From: Sporosarcina sp. FSL K6-3457
Lineage (GTDB): Bacteria; Bacillota; Bacilli; Bacillales_A; Planococcaceae
Direction of reading: 5' to 3'
Length of the DNA stretch: 64,000 bases
Assembly: GCF_038007285.1 (NCBI RefSeq)
Contig: NZ_JBBOWX010000001.1
Location: forward strand, 4,109,501-4,173,500
In this document: positions 57,776-64,000 of the stretch, piece by piece
How positions within the stretch are numbered: position 1 is the first letter of the stretch
Layout of the letters: each line of letters opens with the position of its first letter
Notes under the pieces: model-generated
The model's input: the letters and a program-made list of their open reading frames with translations, nothing else
The model's database searches: none
What the model was told of the DNA's origin: nothing
Program-made: the position numbers and the translations under genes

Positions 57776-60220
57776 TTACATCCCCTCTGTCACACGCGCT
57801 AACTTTTTATCTTTTCTAACTTTTAACATTTTACGTCTCTCTTTTAACACATGGCGCAAGCCTTTAAAGAAATGACCATTAACAATCATCAAAATCCCAT
57901 CTAACATCGGCATATTTATGATTCCGCCGGTCATCCTGGCAATTCCCCTGAATGGCATATGATAGATGGACATCATAATGAGATTGGCTGTACTTCTCTT
58001 GCCAATTTTTCTGAGGAACCAATGAGCAAATGAAATGGCATGAAATGAAAATTTCGCAAACAAACCCTTCGCATACTGGCATTGGGCAATCGTATCATTG
58101 TAACCAAGCGGCTTTGTTCGATCCCATATAGCAACAGGCGCTTTATAGCCAAGTAAACTTTCGAATTCTGTCAAACTCACATCGTTTACTTTGCCCGTAT
58201 AATAAGAAGGAAGTGCTGCCTTATCATACGGTAGAGGTGCTCCTGTCCCCTCTACAAAAGTCGTGCCCCGCAATCGAATATCAGTACTTGAAGCCGCAAT
58301 CAAAATATCATAATTTGCTTCTTCTATTTCCCATTTATTCGTTTTTATATTAAAGTAGCGGAATGCTTTATCATCAAAAGGGATGGTAATATTTTTTGTT
58401 TCACCAGGCTGAAGATTGGTTTTAGTAAATCCTTTTAATTCTTTTGCCGGTCTGAATATGTCACTGGATTGGCAGCCAACATACAGCTGTGCAACTTCCA
58501 TACCTGCCATACTTCCGGTATTTTTCAAGTCGAATGTTACGTCGTTCTTATTTACTTGTAGATTGGAATACTCAAAAGTTGTATAACTAAGTCCATAACC
58601 AAATGGGAATAAGACATTTACATTAGCTGTATCAAAGTAACGATACCCAATATAGGGGCCTTCTCTATACTCCACGCTGACTTCTTTACCTGGGAAATGA
58701 TAGTAGGATGGTGTATCCTCATAACGAATTGGATACGTTTCTGCTAATTTACCAGATGGATTGACATCACCTGCCAAAATTCGAAGAATAGCTTTAGCTC
58801 CAGCTTGTCCGCTTAAATAGCCATGTAATAAGCCTTTCACTTTATCAATCCAAGGCATTTCCACTACAGAACCACAAGATAAAACAGCAACAATATTTGG
58901 ATTCACTTCATACAGCGCATGTAGCAACTCAACCTGATTTTCAGGAATCTCCATGCTTTGTCTGTCTAAGCCTTCAGCTTCCGTCACTTCGTCCAAACCT
59001 ATATAGAGAAGAACGACATTCGCTTGTTTTGCAATTGCACATGCTTGATCTACTTTCTTCTTGTTTTTCTTGCCGTAACGGTCAAAGCCTTGTTCATATC
59101 CGATGCTGACAATGCCCGACTCTTCAAGACTTTCTAGCGTATTACTCAAAATGGTTGGGTTGACATTCGATGATCCTGCGCCTTGATAACGCGCTTCTTT
59201 CGCAAAATCTCCAATAACGGCAACTTTTACGCCCTTTTTAAGTGGTAGTATATTTCCTTCGTTTTTCAGCAGAACGATAGATTCTTCTGAAACTCTTTGT
59301 GCCATTTCGTGATGACTGGCTATATCAATTTCCTGATGAGGTTCCTTCAATACTTCTCCTGTTGTAAAGCTAAGTTCAAGTAATCGATCAACACACTCAT
59401 CTAATACATCTTCTTTAATTTTCCCCGCTTTAACAGCCTGAATAATTTCTTCGTTCGTCTCATCAGCAGTTGTCGGCATTTCCAATTCATTGCCCGCCAG
59501 TAGTCCTGCCACACGATCATTGCTGCCACCCCAATCCGTGACAACAACCCCATCAAAATTCCATTCGTCACGCAAAATATCACGCATTAAATGCATATTT
59601 TCGTTGGCATATGTGCCATTCAACATATTATAAGAAGACATCACCGTCTGTGTATGGCCTTCCTTTATCGCTATTTCAAATGCAGTCAAATATACTTCTC
59701 GAAGCGTTCTTTCATCAACAATCGTATCGATTGCCATCCGCCGTTCTTCCTGATTATTCACAGCGAAGTGTTTGACACAGGCCGATATTCCATTAGCTTG
59801 TATGCCTCTAATCATTCCTGCTGCCAACTTGCCCGTAAGATATGGATCTTCACTGAGATACTCGAAATTCCTGCCAGCTAAAGGATTTCTCTTCATGTTA
59901 ATGCCAGGTCCAAGCAGCACATTTACTTTCTGTGCCACAGCCTCTCGCCCAAGATAATACCCCATTACTTCTCCAAGTAGCACATCCCAGCTATTCGCAA
60001 CAGCTGCGGCTGTTGGAAAACAAGTCGCTGGGATACTGGGATTTAGTCCTAGGTGATCTGCTGCTGCTGCCTGTTTTCTAATGCCATGCGGTCCATCAGC
60101 AAGAAACATGCTTTTGACGCCAAGGCGTTCTATGTCCATCGTTTGCCAGAAGTCTTTTCCTGACATTAGGGAGGCTTTTTCTTCTAAAGTCATTTGTTTG
60201 ATTAGGTCTTTGTGTTTCAT
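57776..60220 (-). CDS. GH3 glycosidase with C-terminal extension
   Basis: 814 residues in the usual order: N-terminal barrel (1-300) with ADGPHGIRKQ, KHFAVNNQE and nucleophile Asp in VVVTDWGGSND; alpha/beta sandwich (~305-500); fibronectin-III-like domain (~535-640, PFGYGLSYTTFEYS). A ~150-residue extension (665-814) ends in amphipathic and basic segments (YHMPFRGIARMTGG, HVLKERRKMLKVRKDKK), which could tether it to the membrane inner face. No signal peptide. Substrate specificity within GH3 (glucoside, xyloside, other) cannot be read. GAGG precedes the ATG. Confidence 0.92.
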   Translation of the reverse strand: MKHKDLIKQMTLEEKASLMSGKDFWQTMDIERLGVKSMFLADGPHGIRKQAAAADHLGLNPSIPATCFPTAAAVANSWDVLLGEVMGYYLGREAVAQKVNVLLGPGINMKRNPLAGRNFEYLSEDPYLTGKLAAGMIRGIQANGISACVKHFAVNNQEERRMAIDTIVDERTLREVYLTAFEIAIKEGHTQTVMSSYNMLNGTYANENMHLMRDILRDEWNFDGVVVTDWGGSNDRVAGLLAGNELEMPTTADETNEEIIQAVKAGKIKEDVLDECVDRLLELSFTTGEVLKEPHQEIDIASHHEMAQRVSEESIVLLKNEGNILPLKKGVKVAVIGDFAKEARYQGAGSSNVNPTILSNTLESLEESGIVSIGYEQGFDRYGKKNKKKVDQACAIAKQANVVLLYIGLDEVTEAEGLDRQSMEIPENQVELLHALYEVNPNIVAVLSCGSVVEMPWIDKVKGLLHGYLSGQAGAKAILRILAGDVNPSGKLAETYPIRYEDTPSYYHFPGKEVSVEYREGPYIGYRYFDTANVNVLFPFGYGLSYTTFEYSNLQVNKNDVTFDLKNTGSMAGMEVAQLYVGCQSSDIFRPAKELKGFTKTNLQPGETKNITIPFDDKAFRYFNIKTNKWEIEEANYDILIAASSTDIRLRGTTFVEGTGAPLPYDKAALPSYYTGKVNDVSLTEFESLLGYKAPVAIWDRTKPLGYNDTIAQCQYAKGLFAKFSFHAISFAHWFLRKIGKRSTANLIMMSIYHMPFRGIARMTGGIINMPMLDGILMIVNGHFFKGLRHVLKERRKMLKVRKDKKLARVTEGM

Positions 60221-60244
60221 TTTTGATTACCTCATTTTGTGTTT

Positions 60245-60274
60245 TTAGCGGTACCCCACAAGGAGTACCGCTAA
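60245..60274. other. Strong stem-loop between the two GH3 genes
   Basis: TTAGCGGTACCCC (60245-60257) pairs with GGAGTACCGCTAA (60262-60274) with one mismatch and a 4-base loop. No T run on the transcribed (minus) strand, so it is more likely an mRNA processing or stability element than a terminator. Confidence 0.55.
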
Positions 60275-60316
60275 TACACTCATTTTTTATTATGTTTTCT
60301 AGCTTTAGATTACTTT

Positions 60317-63196
60317 TTATCTAGACAATGTTACATTGCTTGTCTTTTTTTGTTTACTAGATCTTCTTGTAACAAATACAATTGCCCATAAAACAGCCAA
60401 TCCTAATACGATATTGACAGTAGTCAACCAGTATTTCCATGTTGGTGTAACAGCAACAATTTTAGAACTTGTTGATACACCATTCATGGCATTACTATTT
60501 ACAATTGTATAAACAATATTGTGAGTCGCTTCTCTTATATTGTTTACTACTGTTGGTGTTAATTGTTTATCAGTAAGTGTCCACATAGTGGAATCGGTAT
60601 TCAACCAAAGATTCGTACCTGCCTCCAAACCTTCCAAAATATCCTCATATAAGAAAGCCGAGAAGGAAGCTTGATCCGTGATTACTATTCCTTCAAAATC
60701 CCATTCATTACGAAGAGTTTCTGTCATAAGCCCTTTATGCCCACCAACCCAACGATGACCAATTCTATTCATACTCGCCATAACACCTTCTGCATCAGCT
60801 TCACGAACAGTTGTCTCAAAAGGTTTAAGATATATTTCACGAATTGACTGTTCATTTGCGAACATACTACCACCTATACGGTTTGTTTCCTGATCATTTA
60901 AAGCAAAGTGCTTCATAAATACAAACGCACCCTTAGATTGAACACCGGTAACTTCACTTGCACTCATTTTCCCAGAAAGGAAATCGTCCTCAGAGAAATA
61001 TTCGAAATTTCTTCCCCCAAATGGTGCACGGTGAGTGTTAACACCCGGAGCATACCATCCTGCCACACCAGCGCTAAGGCTATCTTCACCGATTAATTCA
61101 CCCATTCTTTCAAGTAGCTTCACATTCCATGTAGACGCCATAACTATTTGTGCTGGATAGGCCATTCCTTGTTTATCTCCACCTACAAGAGTATTAGAGA
61201 TTCCAGCTGGGCCATCTAGATTACTCGTTCCAGGAAGACCGATTGATGGAATAGGTACAGTTGCGTAACCACCCATTCTGACAAGTTCAGTCATTTCACC
61301 AAGCTTCATCTGATCCAGAAGCACATCCCAAAGTTCATCTTCATAATCACGACCGATAAGCATGGCAGCATTTAATTCCCCATACTCTTCACTAATTTCC
61401 CCGAGTTTAGGCATTACAGCATCTGGATCTTCTGTGTAAGAAATAGCAAGATCTTCAAGCATTTCTTCAGATGCAGTCATTTCACCTTCTGCATATGTGG
61501 TTGGCCATGTGCCTGTCCAGTCATTTCTAGAAAGATATTTGAATGAAGGATCATAGTACTTGATGTCTGCACCTTCAAACTGATTTGTAATTTCATTTCC
61601 TGTTTCTGTAGATACGGCATAAGTAGTAGCATCGAGCTTCTCTACTGTAAAGTCTTTTACCATATCCGCATTCCCATCACTATCCATACCATCAGCAGTT
61701 GTCATACCTTTTGCTGCAAGTATGTTGTTTAATGCGGTATGCGCATCTTCACCTGCCGCAAAGTAATAATCTCCTGCGTCAACAATGTAAGTGCCATGCC
61801 CATTCGCATCATACGTTTTCATTTCCTCTTTATTCACTTCAATTTTAATGGTTTCTGATTTACCAGGTTCAATTTCTGAAGTCTTTGCAAAACCAACAAG
61901 TTCCGCAGAGGCTTTTTCAATATTGTTCTCCTTATCATAGTCAGTATAAGGGGATTGCATGTAAATCTGAACGACATCCATACCAGCAACAGAGCCTGTG
62001 TTAGTAACATTCAAGGAAACTTCATATATATGATCCTTTTCTGTTACGTTGTAATCAGACCATTCAAATGTCGTATAGGATAAGCCGTATCCAAATGGAT
62101 ATTTTACCTGTGTAGTATAATCGTAATTTCCTGGATCCTCATTACCAAGAACCACATCCTCATATCTAGTTTCATAGTACCGGTATCCAACATAAATACC
62201 CTCTCCATAAACCATGTAGGCGTTGCCCCTATCAACTTTACTGTTGGTAATAGTATAGTCTCCGAAGTTTTCCATTGCAGGAGCACTTAGTAAATCATAA
62301 GCAAATGTATCAACCAAATTACCTGACGGATTGACATTCCCGTTCATGACTTCGCCGATAGCGTAAACACCAGTCTGTCCTAGGGCACCTACCCAAATAG
62401 CCGCATCAACGTCATATTCATCTAGGAAACCTAATTCAACGGGATTTGAAGAATTTATGATAACTACGACAGTTTCAAAATTATCGCTCGCAAGCTGAAG
62501 CATATCTTTTTCATTGTCATCAATTTCAAGATAATGGTATCCCGTAGAAAGCTTACTACTTGAAAGATCCGAACTTTCACCACCCGATCGACCAATTACT
62601 ACAACAGCCGCATCATTATAATCAGCGAAACCATTAATGATTTCATCAGTATAAACACTTCGGGGTACTTCATTTACAGAAAAAGATCCATTACCATAAA
62701 TATCCGGAGTTTCCTTTCTATAAGAAGAGGCATTTCCTGTATTATAGAAATCCCACAGCATCTGATTTATTTTGAAACCTGAATTTGTGAGTGCAGTTAA
62801 TAAATCTGGAGCTGTGCTAGTATCGACAGACCCAGCACCACCACCACCGTAGACAAGGTCAACAGAGTTTTGACCTAGTACACTAACTTTATTTCCTGAT
62901 GCAAGTGGTAGAGCGTCGTTGTCATTTTTCAACAGCACAATTCCTTCTTCCACTATTTTCTGACCAACCTTTTCTCCCTCGGCTTTCAGTTCATCTTCTG
63001 AAGAAAATTCGCTCTTATAATACTCAGTATCTACATCCTCATCACCAGTAGAAACTATTTTGTTAGTAGAATGACCAAGATAAATCGAGAGAATTTGGGA
63101 ATATTTATCTGCATAAAAATTACCCACGATAAGCCCTATTACCAGTACAGTACTAACGATATATGTAATAAGAGCTGATTTTGATACTTTTTTCAT
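60317..63196 (-). CDS. Membrane-anchored GH3 glycosidase with permuted domain order
   Basis: 959 residues. N-terminal helix (ALITYIVSTVLVIGLIVGNF, ~8-27). The GH3 alpha/beta sandwich comes first (~70-345, GIVLLKNDNDALPL and YGGGGAGSVD), followed by the FnIII-like domain (YPFGYGLSYTTFEWS, ~370-490), then the catalytic barrel (~610-900: DGPAGISNT, KHFALNDQETNR, GIVITDQASF with the likely nucleophile Asp), and a second helix near the end (WLTTVNIVLGLAVLWAIVF). This swapped order is known from a few rumen bacterial beta-glucosidases. Both ends are in the cytoplasm, so the enzyme is displayed outside. First gene of the glycan operon; AAGGGGG precedes the ATG. Confidence 0.9.
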   Translation of the reverse strand: MKKVSKSALITYIVSTVLVIGLIVGNFYADKYSQILSIYLGHSTNKIVSTGDEDVDTEYYKSEFSSEDELKAEGEKVGQKIVEEGIVLLKNDNDALPLASGNKVSVLGQNSVDLVYGGGGAGSVDTSTAPDLLTALTNSGFKINQMLWDFYNTGNASSYRKETPDIYGNGSFSVNEVPRSVYTDEIINGFADYNDAAVVVIGRSGGESSDLSSSKLSTGYHYLEIDDNEKDMLQLASDNFETVVVIINSSNPVELGFLDEYDVDAAIWVGALGQTGVYAIGEVMNGNVNPSGNLVDTFAYDLLSAPAMENFGDYTITNSKVDRGNAYMVYGEGIYVGYRYYETRYEDVVLGNEDPGNYDYTTQVKYPFGYGLSYTTFEWSDYNVTEKDHIYEVSLNVTNTGSVAGMDVVQIYMQSPYTDYDKENNIEKASAELVGFAKTSEIEPGKSETIKIEVNKEEMKTYDANGHGTYIVDAGDYYFAAGEDAHTALNNILAAKGMTTADGMDSDGNADMVKDFTVEKLDATTYAVSTETGNEITNQFEGADIKYYDPSFKYLSRNDWTGTWPTTYAEGEMTASEEMLEDLAISYTEDPDAVMPKLGEISEEYGELNAAMLIGRDYEDELWDVLLDQMKLGEMTELVRMGGYATVPIPSIGLPGTSNLDGPAGISNTLVGGDKQGMAYPAQIVMASTWNVKLLERMGELIGEDSLSAGVAGWYAPGVNTHRAPFGGRNFEYFSEDDFLSGKMSASEVTGVQSKGAFVFMKHFALNDQETNRIGGSMFANEQSIREIYLKPFETTVREADAEGVMASMNRIGHRWVGGHKGLMTETLRNEWDFEGIVITDQASFSAFLYEDILEGLEAGTNLWLNTDSTMWTLTDKQLTPTVVNNIREATHNIVYTIVNSNAMNGVSTSSKIVAVTPTWKYWLTTVNIVLGLAVLWAIVFVTRRSSKQKKTSNVTLSR

Positions 63197-63659
63197 TGTT
63201 TTGACCCCCTTAGTTTTTTAATTCATCTTGACCCTAATTTCACTAAGATGTACTGATATTAATTAGTTTCCCACTGGGTGTACACGCTTCCACAATTACG
63301 ATAAAAAGTTAACTTCTTTATACAAATTATCTTATTCAACGGAATTTAAAGCGCATTCATTTCTCCAAAAAGAAGGATTCTTTAGTACTTTTTCGACCCG
63401 GCATGTTTATATTTCATACCTTTACTTTCCTCCCATCTTCCCTCTCAATTATCTGATAACTAAACTTTAGCATAATTTTTTCTTCATAAAGAAAACTTGC
63501 ACGAACTGTAGAGATTTCCACATGAACTGCAAATGAAAATGCATATTTAAAAATAGAAAAGGCTTAGGTATACAGTTTTTGCACCCAAGCCTTTCTCCTT
63601 CCAAATATTAGATTGGCGTAAGAATACCCTAACTTTCGCCTGTAAAAAATCAAGCACAA
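63197..63659. other. Intergenic region upstream of the GH3 operon
   Basis: 463 bases with no supported gene. It must hold the operon promoter, which I cannot place with confidence. TGTACACGCTTCCA at 63279-63292 matches the cre consensus at 12 of 14 positions. The chemoreceptor terminator is at 63557-63594. Confidence 0.5.
63557..63594 (-). terminator. Terminator of the chemoreceptor gene
   Basis: AAAGGCTTAGGTA (63558-63570) pairs with TGCACCCAAGCCTTT (63580-63594) imperfectly, followed by TTCTATTTTT on the minus strand. Confidence 0.75.
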
Positions 63660-64000
63660 CTATTCTTCTAATTTTTTAAATTTGTTAACTTGATTGTTTA
63701 AATCATTTACAGTTTTCCTGTTATAAGTAACCTCATCCGTAATGATTGTAATAGAATCCAATAAATTTGCTGCATCTTCATTGGATTGGATCATTACATT
63801 CGTACTTTCCTCAACAGCCAGTGTTATATCGTGAATACCTTCAGCCATATTGTTGGATATATTTCTTAAATCTCCTGATTGAGTGCTGAAACGAGCAAGC
63901 ATTTCATCTATTGTATCTATATCTTGTTTGTATGTATTTGCCATTTCGACAAAGCCATCATAATCAACCAAAACCTTTTCAGTTATATAGGACATTATTT
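63660..64000 (-). CDS. C-terminus of a methyl-accepting chemotaxis protein (partial)
   Basis: About 112 residues in a frame open to the window edge. Heptad-rich coiled coil with MAEGIHDITLAVEESTNVMI and LLDSITIITDEV, typical of the last helix of a chemoreceptor signalling domain, ending VNKFKKLEE. The apparent ATG at 63995 is internal. The sensor part and the hairpin tip lie outside the window. Confidence 0.75.
   Translation of the reverse strand, partial: IMSYITEKVLVDYDGFVEMANTYKQDIDTIDEMLARFSTQSGDLRNISNNMAEGIHDITLAVEESTNVMIQSNEDAANLLDSITIITDEVTYNRKTVNDLNNQVNKFKKLEE

Overview
The window is low-GC Gram-positive DNA: strong AGGAGG ribosome-binding sites, rho-independent terminators, CcpA-type cre sites, a LicT antitermination switch, a HemAT globin chemoreceptor and lipoprotein-anchored sugar-binding proteins. 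Gene content fits a Bacillales member, probably Planococcaceae/Caryophanaceae (Sporosarcina-like). That genus guess is inference. I see no rRNA, tRNA, CRISPR, intact transposase or prophage.

Layout. (1) 1-8.7 kb: a partial TauE/SafE permease, then a two-component system whose response regulator has a SARP/BTAD output (993-3838), a large secreted GLUG/cadherin-like surface protein and a truncated leucine-rich-repeat surface protein. All three transcription units share an 11-bp-period direct repeat just upstream of a -10-like hexamer, which is the geometry known for SARP operators. I read this as a small self-contained surface-protein regulon. (2) 8.7-16.4 kb: a small conserved ORF, a membrane metallophosphoesterase, a Gfo/Idh/MocA oxidoreductase, HemAT under a Fur-like box, and a quinone/aromatic detoxification group (FMN reductase, luciferase-like monooxygenase, ring-cleaving dioxygenase, MarR regulator).

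(3) 16.7-24.9 kb: an alpha-galactoside/sucrose operon (LacI regulator, lipoprotein, two permeases, GH36 alpha-galactosidase, GH32 invertase) with a cre overlapping the -35 and two palindromic operators. (4) 25-28.8 kb: a rearrangement scar with back-to-back 3' fragments of the beta-galactosidase and invertase genes, a serine hydrolase with its TetR regulator, and a broken TauE copy. (5) 28.8-38.7 kb: a lactose-type operon (GH2 beta-galactosidase, ABC importer without ATPase, YesM/YesN two-component system), flanked by direct repeats of a TauE gene and interrupted by a cluster of palindromes between lacE and lacF.

(6) 38.9-47.8 kb: intact TauE permease, flavin reductase, Mn/Fe superoxide dismutase, cysteine-rich HTH regulator, DUF2798 protein, a double-kinase hybrid sensor, and a czrA-czcD metal efflux pair with a clear palindromic operator. 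(7) 47.8-53.9 kb: a beta-glucoside PTS operon (licT, bglP, two GH1 phospho-glycosidases) with two RAT/terminator switches and cre sites. (8) 54-63.2 kb: a six-gene leftward operon of two GH3 glycosidases (one with swapped domain order and a membrane helix at each end), a GtrA-like membrane protein, a GT2 glycosyltransferase, UDP-galactopyranose mutase and GalU. It looks like a galactofuranose-type surface-glycan system with its own remodelling enzymes. The right edge holds the C-terminus of a chemoreceptor.

Most of the window is carbohydrate capture and use, under local regulators plus global carbon catabolite control. The best candidates for undescribed biology are the SARP-type two-component surface regulon and the GH3/GtrA/GT2/Glf operon.
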